In this document: piece by piece, positions 20,165-31,658 of the stretch
How positions within the stretch are numbered: the first letter of the stretch is position 1
How the letters are laid out: every line of letters starts with the position of its first letter
NCBI GenBank assembly: GCA_039545275.1
Contig: BCHS01000001.1
Span: 822,853-886,852, forward strand
DNA length: 64,000 bases
Direction of reading: 5' to 3'
Origin: Pseudomicrostroma phylloplanum
Taxonomy: Eukaryota > Basidiomycota > Exobasidiomycetes > Microstromatales
Notes under the pieces: generated by a model
What the model saw: only the letters and a program-made list of their open reading frames with translations
What the model was told of the DNA's origin: nothing
Databases searched by the model: none
Position numbers and translations under genes: made by a program

Positions 20165-22037
20165 CTAGAAGAGATCTGCAGCCCTCGCCCTTCTGCCAGC
20201 AGGTCGACTTGGCGTCCCGGTGCTAGTGTCACTCTGCGGCAGCACCTCACCTTCCCTGTCATCGTCCTTCCTCTCCGCTTCAGCCTTCTTCTCCATCGCA
20301 TCGGCGTCGACTTCCCTCGCAGCAGTCTGCCGATCACTAGCCTCCTTGTTGACGGCAGCAAGTGCTTCGGCCGTGTTCGCCTCGGGATCTGAGGCGGGCG
20401 GGGCACCGTTAGGCGGCATAGCCGGATAAGACTGAGCTTGAGGCTGAGGCGGCGGTGAAGATGCGTTGTGGGCAGAGGGCGTGTATGCTGCTCCAGCTAT
20501 CACAGGAGGTGGACCTTGATGAGCTTGCGGGCTCATGTTCGGTGGTGGGGAGCTAGCAAATTGAGCAGGCGGAGGCGCTGCGTACGAACCAGGAGGTGGC
20601 CCACCATAGCCTACCGGTGGTGGTGATGTTGCAAAGCCACCAGGCTGAGGAGCCCTGGCCGGAGGATACGATGGACTTCCTGCACCAGGCTGCTGAAATG
20701 GCGCGGTATACGGACTTGCGCTACCCTGAGTGTTGGGAGGCTGCGAGTAAGGTCCCGGAGGCGGTCCAGCGGGCCAGCCTGGAGGAGGTCCATAGTACCC
20801 AGGCGGGGGTCCTCCCTGCTTCACATGTGGAGGCCAGGCAGGGTTGGGCGTCTGAATCACACTCTGCTCCCCTTGTTGAGGCTGTTGAGATTGCGGGGGG
20901 TCGTCAGGGTCGACATACGCATACTTGCTCGAACTCGCCAGCTTCTCTTCAGGACTCATCGTCTGATTAGTGTACACAATTCTCGTCTTGTCTCCTTTGC
21001 GCACAGCGACCTGATGGGGGCTAGGTTGAGGCGTTGTGATGTTAGGTGGCGGCCCGCCGTACTGTCCAGGGCCCCATGGCCTTGGTGCAACGGGCGGAGG
21101 AGCCCCATATGGTGCTCCGAAGCCCGACGGCGGCCCATTCGGGAAACCGGCAGGAGGCGGTTGGAACATTGGGGGTGGCTGGCTATACCTGGCGGGCGTG
21201 CAGTAGAAGAGGCAAGCGAGGTTAGCAGACTGGCGATCTAGGCAAGTAGCAGGGTGTCAGATCAGCACTCACTGTACCGGATATCCTGGGTTGAACGCAG
21301 GAGGGGGGCCAGCCGGCGGCGCTCCGAACTGGGGCGGCACGCTGCCTGGAGGGGGAGCCTGACCACTCATAAGTGCCTTGTGAGCTTCTAGCTGGGCTTT
21401 GAGCTGATCGGGCGTGAGCGCAACATTCTCGACCTTCTGACGCTTCGCACCAGGCTGACCAGAAGGCCCGCCACCCATGTTCCCATTGTTCGTTCGCCTG
21501 GATCTCCACTCTGCTAGGTCTGCCTCCGGAACACCGACCATACCGTAGATCTCAATATCAAATGACTCGCGGCCGGGTAGGGCGTTTTCGATTCTGCGAT
21601 GGATAGGGGTGTGGGTGTCAGTGGGACTGTCCAATGCCGGACAAGGTGCAGAGTACAAGCATGCCTCGATGTCGATGTATGCTACTCACTTCGTTGGCTC
21701 CGCCTTGTGAACCTGATGGAGATGGACGGTCAAGCCTCCAGCGGTATTGAGACGCCTCGGACAGTAGGAACATTTGTAATGCTTGGCCTTTTGATGCTGC
21801 AGAAGTACTGTAAAGAAAAGACAGAAGAGGCGAACAGATGAGCTCAGGATACTGTGCGCTGAAGATCTAGGTCACGGCCATGCAACTTACCCTTGTCATC
21901 TTCGAATTCGCGACTGAGAGGGGCAGCCAGGCAGAGATTGTCAGCGTCATCTCAAAGAAGTCGTCTGATCTCATGGTGACTCACTCGCAGTACCAGCACC
22001 AAGCTTCGAGTTGAGGTGCCTTCTTCTTCTTCGCCAT
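20165..22037 (-). CDS. BuGZ/ZNF207-like zinc-finger protein (512 aa)
   Basis: Homologous to animal ZNF207/BuGZ, which binds Bub3 and microtubules and also acts in splicing. Exons: 22037..21985, 21913..21891, 21807..21690, 21593..21273 and 21188..20165, all joined in frame. The N-terminus matches closely: MAKKKKAPQLEAWCWYCDRE, then FEDDKVLLQHQKAKHYKC, then CPRRLNTAGGLTVHLHQVHK, i.e. two C2H2-type fingers, followed by ENALPGRESFDIEIYGMVGVPE as in ZNF207. The remaining 400 residues are Pro/Gly/Gln-rich and disordered. One short block in exon 5, RIVYTNQTMSPEEKLASSSKY, resembles the GLEBS (Bub3-binding) motif by position and by its EEK...KY ending. Start codon and family are secure; GLEBS is an inference. 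It shares a 233-bp divergent promoter with the RING gene. Confidence 0.9.
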
Positions 22038-22270
22038 TGTGGATGTATGCGGTGGAGTAGAAGAGCGTATGAATGGCAAAGGCGGAGGAAGGAACGGAAG
22101 GAAGCGAATGCCGCCATGCGACGACGCACGTCCAGGCGCACGGAAGCAGCGTTGGTCACGTCAATTCAGTGGCCTCACCCCTCCTCTCAAGATCCGCTCC
22201 GTACCACACCTTTCTACACCCCTCGACGCCGTGTCCAAGCCATCGGAGCATTAGTCCTTCCAGCGTCGAG

Positions 22271-24471
22271 ATGGACAGGCGCGGTGTCGCATCGTCTCGC
22301 AAGCGACCCCGGATCGCCGCCAGCCCTCCCCCAGACGCCTCGGAAGCAACTACTCACACCGATGAGAACCTGAACGAGCCTGTGTCCGGCGTTAGACGAT
22401 CAAGGTCGGCGCTTAAGAGAGAGAAGAAGAAGAGAGCCGGCACTTCGGCTCGAAGAGAGGCTCAGGGAATTCCATCTGGGCCCATAGCTACCTATGGCGA
22501 CGCTCAGCATTCCTCGGCTCACCGTAAGACGAATGCTTCTGCTTCGGGCACCTCAAGGGGCGAAGGCATGACAAGGGACCTTGAGGAAGGCAGACTAGAG
22601 CAGATCACTTCTCCAAGCAAGAACAAAAGCAAAGCTCAAAAGCGGGCCAAACAAGCAGCTAGTGTCTCCGGACAGCCCACTGTGACGCCTACCACTTCTC
22701 AAGCCGATCAGCCGATCCGTTCGGACCACCTCGCCACCAATGCCATTTCTGGCCAAGTAGAGGGACAGAACACATCCTTGGCATTGGCCCTTGGCGGCGC
22801 TCGAGCCGCAATGAGAGCCAGAGATATGGAGGCGGCGGCGGCAGCAGTGGCAGCAGCCGACAAAGAACGAGAGGATACTTTGACCAGAGCTAGAGAGGAA
22901 GAGCAAGAGGTGAGCAGGCGAGCTCAGCAGCAAGCCCTCTTGGATGCACAGGCTTCGTTGGAAAGGCTTCGAGCTGACAACGAACGGCTGCAAGAAGAAA
23001 GCAGAGCTAAGGTGAGGAAGACGAAAGAATCTGGTATGTCCCGGAGGTACCGTCACTGATCTCGCCTGCGTGCAATCTTGTCCATTCACAGGATCGAGTG
23101 ATGCAAAGCCAGAGCTCAGCTCTCTCATACCTTTATGCCCAAGCCTCATGCGCAATCTGCCTTGAATTGGCCTTTCGCCCACACGTACTCAGTCCTTGTG
23201 GTCACACGTTCTGTGCTCGCTGCTTGATTGATTGGTTTCAGAGGCCCGCGCAAGGCGAGGTCGTCCATATCCCTGTCTACTTCACCGAAAGCCAGAGAAG
23301 AGACGAAGAAATCGCTGCCACGAGGCGCAGGAAGAAGGTCTGTCCTCACTGTCGAGGTGAAGTGCGAGGCAATCCTGCCGAAGTCTGGTCCATCAAGGGC
23401 ATGATCGATCGTCTGGACTTGTCTCACAGAGCAGGGCATTTCCTGGTCGAAGGAGGCGCTACGGACCCACAGACTGCTCAGGAGGAGCGGTATTTAAGGG
23501 GAGTCGACCTCGGCACCGGAGCCGCTATATGGCAAGATATCTTTGACGATAGATCCCGACTCGAAGCGATCTACGACGAAGCTGAAGGAATCTATCGATG
23601 TAGTCACTGCACCGGGGAGATCGTTGGCATCGAGTGCTGCTCCTGCGGGGCCATTTACTCCGACCTCGAACCTGACGACTTCGAAGATGGCTCTGGAGAC
23701 GGAGAGAGCGATGTTACGCATGCGTCCGGTCTTCGCGAGCTGTACGAACCCACGTTGGCTGCAGCAATGGGCTTGTACGATCCGCACTCGGAGAGGGCAG
23801 ACAGCTCAAACCATCCATACGAAGACGGGGACGAGAGCTCCATCGGATCGTTCATCGTCGATGACAATGCGGTCTCTGACTCTGCCTCCTCTGATGGAGA
23901 CGACGACGATGGAGATGACGTCAATCGCCTCATAAGGGAAGCTGAAAGACTCGCCCGATCTGCCAGCCGCCGATACGGCTACTCTTCCGAAGAAGGAGGA
24001 GGCGAGAGTGACGCAGACGACTCAAGTGACTCGAGCTTCCGCGCCGACGACGATGCTGTTGCTGCATCGCTCTCGCATGGAGCCAGGGGAGGACAGCCAT
24101 CTCGAGGTGGCGGCGCCAGTACTCGCTCTACGCGCGGGCGACAGCGAGCTACGGTCGTGCCCGACTCAGAAGAGGACGATGACGAGGCTGGGCCAGAGAG
24201 CACCAGAAGCGCCGCATCCGCGAGACCTCAGCCACCGAGGTCTTCCCGCCAACAAGTACCACTCTCGTCCGATGATGAGGACGAAGACAATGATAGCTAC
24301 GTCAGCGAGAGCGAGAGCGGCGCCTCCGACGGCGGCAGCGACATCAGTGTCTCCAACGATGTTGAAGATGCTGCAGATGCTGATCGTTGGCTCTCCTACG
24401 CAGGCGTCGATGACTCGGATGACAACGATGATAGCGGCAGCGAAGAAGACTCAGATGACGACAGCGACTAG
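22271..24471 (+). CDS. RING-type E3 ubiquitin ligase candidate (706 aa)
   Basis: Exons are 22271..23011 and 23092..24471. Of two possible donors, only AAG|GTGAGG at 23011 keeps frame. The N-terminal half is basic (SALKREKKKRAG) and runs into an Ala/Arg/Glu coiled coil at about residues 170-250. A C3HC4 RING follows at about 267-335: CAICLELAFRPHVLSPCGHTFC, then ARCLIDWF and CPHCRGEVRGNPAEVWSIKGMID. A Cys-rich patch YRCSHCTGEIVGIECCSCG (about 420-440) may bind a further zinc. The C-terminal third is a strongly acidic Asp/Ser tail. The coiled-coil/RING/acidic-tail architecture suggests a nuclear ligase; substrate unknown. Confidence 0.85.
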
Positions 24472-25570
24472 ACGCTGTGCGAGACAATCGCAAGCTTTTG
24501 CAGACAGAGAAGCAGACGATCTATACAACCGAGCCGGTGCCTGCCTTAGGCGAGTCCTTCGTCGCAGCTCGTGTCTCTCCCCTAGGCTTACTACCGCAGT
24601 CAGCCCATTTCGCTTTCCACACCTTGTACTTGTATTCACTACCCATATGTTCGTCTTACTTTGTCTCTTTGTTCTACAAGCAACATTATGAAATGTCATC
24701 CTATAACCCCAACATCGTCCCTTGTTGTTGTTCTTGCGTGCGTAGAACACAGCTCACCCGGTCTTACAGAATTGTTGGTGTCTGGCCTTCTCCTATTGCG
24801 CACAAGTCCTGCTTTTGTCGGACGTACAGCCGCGCAGCGTCGGCATTGCTTTCGTCCGAGGAGACAACTCGGCTTTATCTTGCACCTGGAAAGCAATACT
24901 GTATGAGAGCACATCTACAGACGGCCCCTAGCCGACTCGAGTGATCCCTTGACCACAGGTTGCAAGACAACAATCCGCCTATTGTTCCAGTCCGGGCGCT
25001 GTTGCCTTGGCTATTCAGCTTTCGGCCGTCACACGTCGCCGCAATACATTCCAGTGAATTGCTGTCTGACGGCAGCTACCGTCGTGCTCGCAGAAGTCGT
25101 CTTTGCAGTACTGGTCTGCGCTTTCTGAGGCTAAACACCGAAGGTCATTGTGATTGTGCGAGGATCCGAGTGTCACCTCCGAGCGTACGTAGCCGGCCCT
25201 TCAGCTGGCTGTTGCGACAGAGCAACGGCGACAGACACTTGCGCCAGAGAAAGGAGGATTCGACAGCTGTTGCTGCACTGATTGTCCGAATGACAGTCAC
25301 AAAGGATTGTCGTTAGCTGCATCAGTTGGATGGGCCGCACAGCAAAGACAAGCTTGCCACCGGACTAAGCAGCTCCTCTGGGACGCTTTGCAGCAGCAAC
25401 AGCACACCGGAGCAAAAGTCACACCGAGTCAAGAAGCAGTCTTATGGTGCTGTATTGACAGTTGACAGCAACATTGACGTCTTGGCAGGAGCAATTGGGC
25501 AACAGCAAAAAGCGCTCTAACTACTGCCAAGGAGATTGAGACTTGCCCGAGAGCGTGGCAACTGAACTGA
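24472..25570. other. Gene-poor interval downstream of the RING gene
   Basis: About 1.1 kb in which I can support no gene. It leads into a TATAAG box at 25571. Confidence 0.45.
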
Positions 25571-25576
25571 TATAAG
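25571..25576 (+). promoter_or_regulatory. TATA box of the ATG-free leader
   Basis: TATAAG in the context CTGATATAAGAGG, a good TATA match. The ATG-free tract downstream suggests transcription starting around 25600. Confidence 0.45.
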
Positions 25577-25599
25577 AGGCTCAGCTCGCGCCGTCCGAC

Positions 25600-26549
25600 G
25601 TACTCACCTCGCTCTGACGTCAAACATTTCGAGCTTCGCTCTCGGTCAAGCTTTCTCCTATCTCACCCCTGCACCCTCTGCAAGCCCAAGAAGCACGCTG
25701 GAAAGTATCGACAAGCGGCCTGTAGAAACCTGGACTGCAAAGTATCGTCACTTCAAGCTGGACTTCTGAACATCAAGTAAGGCCCGCACCTGCAAGACTG
25801 CTTCACGTAGCAACAGTATAGCAGCAAGACTGGCTCCAGTTCTCTCATAGTCGGTCTCTGTCAAGGTCAGCCATTGACAGTGCCGTGGCTACTGACTTGG
25901 ACTGACGCTGCCCAACTTTCCCTGAGGCAGTCTCTCGGGTCGCCAAGTTCACCTGGTCGGGAGCCTCTCCCCTTCTCTCTATCAGCTGACTCGCTTCTTC
26001 CTGCTTCATTCAACAGGTCAGTGCAAGGATCCAGCGGTGGTTTTGCCGCTTCAGCAAGAGTTGTGGTGAGAGTGACGCCCAGCGCGTAAGCATCATTCGG
26101 AGACTGACTTGCGCAGCATAGCCCTCTGCAGATTCTGTCGATAGAGACGACTTCGCTCCCCAAGGCCTCTGAACGGCAAGCCTCTCGATCCAAAAGTAGG
26201 TCAAAGCTGGAAGGGTCCTCTGCATTGACACCATCACCTTTTCTCTGTTTGCCTCTCCTCGAAGGCATCAGGCTCCGACAAAGACCAAAGCTCATACTCG
26301 CCTCAGGCTGCGACAAGTTAGAGTCGATCAGTACGTCGTTGCTGGCGAAGAAGCAGGCTGCTGTGTGTACAGCTTCCCTTTCTGCCCCCCATCTCCCTCG
26401 TATAGACCTATCCCAGCAGCCGCACTGCATCCGACCCGCCCCTATCTATAGTCAGACACGGTGAAGTAGCCATCGAGCTTGCGAAGCAAGAAGCCAAGGC
26501 TGACTCTGATCTCTTCCTGTAGCAAACACTACTCGCAGGTGCAAGAGGC
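25600..26549 (+). promoter_or_regulatory. Long ATG-free leader (probable 5' UTR)
   Basis: Reading every line from 25447 to 26549 (1103 nt), I find no ATG on the plus strand, against about 17 CAT trinucleotides (ATG on the other strand). About 15 would be expected by chance. Such strand-specific ATG absence is what a long scanned 5' leader looks like. The first ATG, at 26550, opens the candidate small gene below. Confidence 0.55.
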
Positions 26550-27078
26550 ATGAAGGCTATTTCGCCCTCTTCGATTGTGCCTCCAGTGCGGCCCAGCAAG
26601 AGCGCTGGTGCGGTGAGCGGCTCTCACGCTGCGCAAGTTCGGACGAAAGAAAGCAGCAGAGCTGATGCGAGTACTACCAAGGCCTCGTCCAAGAAGACAG
26701 ATGGCGGCGTAAGACGAGTGCGGTGAGTTGCGCTGATAGATCGGTGAAGAGGCAAAGCTCGGAAGAAGGTCAAGGCGATGCGGAAAGGGCGGAGTGAGGA
26801 CCGGTTGCTGCAGGAACGGAGACTTTGCTCTCGCGTGGGCGCCTGTGCGTCGGCGTCAGAGCAAAGTGGCGCGCCCTGTGGAGGGAAGCGGAACAAAGGG
26901 AATGCCGAGGCAACGGTCTTCCCCGCAAACACCGTACCAAGCGCACAAGAGGGTAGGACAAGGCGACACAAAGCACCCTGGCGACAGGGGCAAACAAATG
27001 TCAAGTGGGTCATGCGCGGACCTTGTATCACCGGAGATACAGGTAGGACAAGAGGGAGCTGGACAAGGGGACGACTAG
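26550..27078 (+). CDS. Candidate two-exon small basic protein (145 aa), unknown
   Basis: Exons are 26550..26722 and 26814..27078; intron 26723..26813 (91 nt) has a GTGAGT donor and a TTGCTGCAG acceptor. Unspliced, the frame stops after 58 codons. The start is the first ATG after more than 1.1 kb of ATG-free sequence. Exon 1 encodes a Ser/Ala/Lys-rich segment (MKAISPSSIVPPVRPSKSAG at the start; STTKASSKKTDGGVRRVR at the end) and exon 2 a basic segment beginning NGDFALAWAPVRRRQSKVAR. The composition is basic and disordered, as in small nuclear or nucleic-acid-binding proteins. No family is recognised. No strong branch-point motif is visible near the acceptor, so the splice is uncertain. Alternatively the 58-codon frame is an upstream ORF of a transcript reading into the MAP kinase. 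Confidence 0.4.
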
Positions 27079-27120
27079 CAGCAGTGAGCTGCCTCTTCAC
27101 GCTATGACGCGGGGCGCAGG

Positions 27121-27127
27121 TATATAT
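27121..27127 (+). promoter_or_regulatory. TATA box of the MAP kinase gene
   Basis: TATATAT 105 bp upstream of the MAP kinase ATG, followed by a CT-rich leader without ATG. Confidence 0.5.
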
Positions 27128-27231
27128 CCCTGACCATCCTTCCAGAGCTGCATCGACACTGACCCCAACTGCTCCTCTGCCACCTCCTCCCACATCCTGC
27201 TCCTAATCTTTGACGACCTACCAACCTCGCT

Positions 27232-28704
27232 ATGGCTGTGACGACCTTCCGCTACAACGTCCCCTCGTCCTCATCCTCGCCTTGCCATTCGCCTACGCGC
27301 GGTGAATCTGCTGCCCCTGCTTCACCACCTGCGCCTCGACCATCACAACAACCATCACGACCGCAACGAACCTCCGACGATATGCCTGGCCCTCAATCGC
27401 AACCCCTTCAAAAACATCAATCGACTTCCTCCGTGGCCTCATCATCAACTGCTTCATCCTCTGCTGCCGCACCTTCCCGCACCACCGATGCCGCCGCTGC
27501 TGCCGCCGCCGCTGCACCCGGGCCATCGAATGCTCGTGCTACACAACTCAAAAAACTCATCAGCTTCAACGTCGGCTCTCGCTACCGAGTCTGCGATGTC
27601 ATCGGAGAAGGAGCCTATGGAGTGGTTTGCTCTGCCATCCACCGGCCTTCGGGTATGAAGGTCGCCATCAAGAAGATTCAGCCATTCGAGCACCAGATGT
27701 TTGCTCTGCGCACGCTGCGAGAGCTCAAGCTGCTGAGGTACTGGCAGGAGAGCGACGTGTCGGAGAACATCATATCTATCTTGGACATTGTGCGCCCCAC
27801 CAGCTTCGATGCCTTCAAGGAGGTCTACCTCATCCAGGAGCTCATGGAGACGGACCTCCATCGTGTCATTCGCTCGCAGAAGCTGTCCGAGGACCATGCT
27901 ACATACTTCACCTACCAGATTTTGAGGGCTCTCAAGTGAGTACAATACCCTGACAGCTTGCTAAAGTCTCAGCTCGTCATACTGATTGCTACTCCGCCCA
28001 CTCACCCTAATAGAGCCATTCACTCTGCCGACGTCATCCATCGAGACTTGAAGCCATCCAATCTTCTCCTCAATGCCAACTGCGACCTCAAGGTGTGCGA
28101 CTTCGGGCTCGCTCGCTCAGTACGGACCGCAGAGGTCAGCTCGGGCTCAGACACAGGTCTGATGACCGAGTACGTCGCCACGCGCTGGTATCGAGCTCCC
28201 GAGATCATGCTCACCTTCAAGCAGTACTCGAAGTCGATTGACATTTGGGCCGTCGGATGCATTCTGGCCGAGATGATCAGTGGACGCCCTCTATTCCCGG
28301 GTAGGGACTACCACGATCAGCTGAGCCTCATCATCAACGTCACAGGCACACCGACACTGGACGAATTCTACGCCATCAATTCGCGGCGATCCCGCGACTA
28401 TATTCGAGCCATGCCCTTCCGCAAGGCAAAGTCCCTCCGCGCCATGTTCCCTAGCGCTTCGGACAACGCAATCGACTTCCTCGAGCGCACCCTCACCTTC
28501 TGTCCCAGAAAGAGGGCCACGGCCGAGGAGCTACTGGCTCACCCTTACCTGGCTGCTTACCATGATGAGGAGGACGAGCCTACTTGCGAGCCCATGAGCG
28601 CGGAAATGTGGGCTTGCGACGACAAGGCTCTCGCCAGCAACAGCACCGAGAAGCTCCGCGAGCAGCTCTACGACGAGATTGTGCACTTCCAGCCTCTCAT
28701 CTGA
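27232..28704 (+). CDS. Fus3/Kss1-type MAP kinase with N-terminal extension (464 aa)
   Basis: Terminal kinase of the pheromone/filamentation cascade family. Exons are 27232..27935 and 28014..28704; the junction is phase 2 (LRAL-K-AIHS). The kinase domain starts at about residue 112 with FNVGSRYRVCDVIGEGAYGVV (Gly loop), VAIKK (Lys147), HRDLKPSNLLLNANCDLKVCDFGLA (catalytic and DFG), and the activation motif T286-E-Y288 in MTEYVATRWYRAPE. TEY, not TGY, excludes the Hog1 class. The ELMETDLHRVIRSQ and LFPGRDYHDQL segments are typical of Fus3/Kss1/Kpp2 kinases. Unusually, about 110 residues of Ser/Pro/Ala/Gln-rich sequence, including an 11-Ala run, precede the kinase. Ustilago maydis Kpp6 is known for such an extension while Kpp2 lacks it, so orthology is open. 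Confidence 0.95.
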
Positions 28705-29005
28705 GGTGAGGAACAGATTGAGGGAGAGGATAGAACTACGGAGGCAGGCCCTACCCGTTGAGTCGCGGTGGCAGTCATTGAATCGGTTCAGTTCGGTCCA
28801 GCGCTATAATTGTCCAGTCCCAGCTTCGAAGTCTCAGCTCCTTGTATTCTTGACCGTTCTCAATCAATCGCATACAAAGCACAATGACTTCTCAGACTGA
28901 TACCGCAGCGAAAGTGAAAGTGCTACGCACATCTGTGGAGGACGATTTTGTGAAGGACGATTAGGATTGATATTAAGTAGTTGGTGCATTGGTCCATCTG
29001 ACCCG
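28705..29005. other. 3'-3' interval MAP kinase / VAC1
   Basis: About 300 bp of convergent 3' flank; no further feature seen. Confidence 0.6.
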
Positions 29006-31658
29006 TCACCGCGTCGTGAGCCGACCCATCTCCTGTTCCAGCTCCTCCAAGTTGCGCTTGAGAAGTACCACATCGGTCAACTTCCTCTCCTTCTGTGCTC
29101 TGCTCAGAAAGGACGCAATCTGCGTATGTTGCTCTTGCAGCACGACGAGCTGATCCTGCTCGGCTGACGTGAGGACCTTCTTTCCCGCAGCCTTTGGTGA
29201 GGAGGTCCCGCTGGCACTCGTTCCTTTCTTCGATGCTGCTGTTGACGAGGACGCCGCAGATGTAGCATCGAACTTTGGCAGAGATTGAAGAGGGAACATC
29301 TAGGATTGGCAAAACGGCAAGGCAGGAGTAAGAAGCAAAAGGTCAGAAGTCATACTTGCAGCATCACGGGGAGGATCCGACAGGCTTTATCATGGCAACT
29401 CACATTCATCTGCAGAAAGGCAGCAGCTTTGCGATCCACACCATCCTTTATCCGCTTGAGACTGTTGTTGCCGCCATCAGGAAGATCCTTGATGCGACGA
29501 GACAGAGCGTCGTAGTTGGCAAAGTTTGCCAGGAGCTGCTTCCTGGCGGTAGCGGCGTCACGCTGCAGCTGAAGCAGTGCCGCTCGAGACAGCGTGGGTC
29601 CGGATGCCGAACCTCTCCGCGAGGATGGCGAGGAAGGGGGAGAAGAGGTTCCGTTGGCGGCAGCTTCCAAGCCTAATGTCGAGGATGTGTCCTGCTTCTG
29701 TAGCCCCATGACCAGCTCTTGAAACTCAGGTAGGCTCTGCTCGATCTCCTTTTGCAATACCATCAATTGGTCATACAACCGAATGTACTCTGGCGCTTCG
29801 CCCTCCTCTAACAGGTAATGGCTTCGCAGCACGACGGTCTTGCATTCTCTGCAGAGCCGGAAACCGTGCTGAGATGCCTCAAGGACGCTCTTCGAGGCCG
29901 CTGTGGAGCCCTGGCCAGGCTTGGACTGAGAAAGTAGAGCTTCGAGACTAACATCCGGCGGTAGATCCTTGATTGCCAGAAGGGCTTCGCCAGCGGCTCC
30001 ACCTACAGCACTTGCAGCAGCAAGCGCGCGCTCGTCTTTGACAACAATGTTGGAGCATTTCGATGCTGGCTGTCCCTCCCTCTCGTCGAGCATAGAGGTG
30101 GTACCCGGAGGAGGGTTAGATGAAACAGCCAACTCGGGGCTGGCGCATACGACCTTACCGCAAGCTCGGCAGTGATGCTTGCGTCGACCGACTCCAAATG
30201 CCTTTGTACACAGTGGACATGCATTGATGCTGTCGTCTGGCTGCCAGGGCACAAGGGCCTGCTCCGCCGCTCTGAGATTCGAAGACCGTTGCAAAGTGGT
30301 CAAGAAGCGCGAGTGAGGGGCCAAGGTGGACAGCAGGGATGAGGAGAAGCTGGTCGAAGCCGCTATCGGAAGACTCGCGTTTTCCGTAGGGGCGGAGTAG
30401 TGAATAGCCAACAGCTAGATCAGGTACGTTCAAGGCGAGTCAGCATGACGGTATCGCACAGAAAGCAGCCTGTTTGGGTTTAGCTTACCTTTTCCACCCT
30501 TCGTCTGATCCTTTCGTCCTCTCTCTCCTGATCCTGGGCCGCTAACAGGCCGCCCCCTCTTTGCTGCTTCTTCTTGGCCCGCTTGATGCTTTTAGCTTCC
30601 AGAAAGTCCGGTAGCTGAGATCTCGAGACTCCCCGAGGCTGAAAGCTCCCGGATCGGGTAGTGGCAGAGAAGGGCGGAGCAAGTCTCGAGGATGAGGTCT
30701 TCTGCTGCACTTGCTGCTGAGCTGCATACATGGCCTCAAAGCCTGACATCGAGCTACTCCCACCATTTCGCGACATTGCTGGCGGTGGGACGGGTGATTG
30801 TGCTCGAGAGGAATGAGCGCTGCTGCCCCCAGAGCTCTCCCCGGCGGTGCTCATGCTTGGACTTCCGCTGCTGCTATGATCCTGGAGCTCTCTCATCCTC
30901 AGAGCCTGGGCAGTCGAGATGCTTTTGGACACAGGAAGTTGAAAGCTGAAGCGGTCAAGATTGGTAGACACACTGTTCGCGTTCTGTGAGCGACTGTTGC
31001 TCAAGCCGCTTGGGGCAGACCGTTCGCCATTCGGCCGGGCCCCTGCACCATTGGCCTTCGGCGACGCGGTTCGTGGAGGAGCTGCTGGTGATGAAGGTGG
31101 CAGCGAGGATGACCCTCTGCGAATGTCCACTTCTGAGGCTGCCGAAGAGGAGCTTATCGTATTTGGCAGCCGAGCTGTGGTTGTCTCTGCAGCAGCGCCT
31201 AGCGGGGAATCTTTGGGATTTGATGGAGGCGGCGCTCGCGCCAACGATCGTCCCTGAGTAGCTGCTGCAGCGGCCTGACTCGGACTGGTGCTGGCTGAGG
31301 TGGTCGACGAAGTCTTACTCTGCAGCTTCCTCAGAGGAGGGGGAGCATCGAGTGGGTCCTGCTGCTTTGTCAGGGGCGAGGGAGCGAAGGCAGTTGCCGG
31401 AGACGGGGACGGTCTGAGTAGGGCAGAAGAGCTAGCCGACCGTGTAGCGTTGTTAACTGCTGCACTAGCATCCACCCGTACTTCAGGACCCGCAGAAGTG
31501 GCTAGAGAGCTGGGGCCAGGACGAGGAGGTATGAAAAGACCGCCTGCGCTGGGCGTAGAGATGCTGGATCGGGCGCTAGCAGTGCGGCGGTGCGACTGGT
31601 AGGGCTTGTACGCGACTCCGGGCGAGGAAGACAGAGGCTGCTGGTTGGGAGCAGCCAT
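29006..31658 (-). CDS. VAC1: Vac1/Pep7 (Rabenosyn-5-like) FYVE endosomal tether (824 aa)
   Basis: PI3P- and Rab5-binding protein that, with Vps45 and Pep12, mediates Golgi-to-endosome fusion. Exons are 31658..30489, 30414..29404 and 29299..29006, all phase 0. Residues 1-390 are a Ser/Pro/Ala-rich disordered region. The FYVE finger begins near residue 455 with CPLCTKAFGVGRRKHHCRACGK (the RKHHCR PI3P signature) and closes with KCSNIV and FRLCRECK, spaced by a Ser/Ala-rich insert as in fungal Vac1. A helical region follows (EYIRLYDQLMVLQKEIEQSL; DGVDRKAAAFLQMN). The C-terminus is a Leu/Glu coiled coil (SAEQDQLVVLQEQHTQIASF, then VLLKRNLEELEQEMGRL), matching the NPF/Rab-binding coiled coils of the family. 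Its promoter is shared with PRP24 across 260 bp. Confidence 0.9.

Noticed and set aside
25660..25776. Cys-rich open segment (CTLCKPKKHAGKYRQAAC) inside the ATG-free leader
   Set aside because: No ATG is available and no splice joins it to another exon; probably chance, though a non-AUG start was considered.
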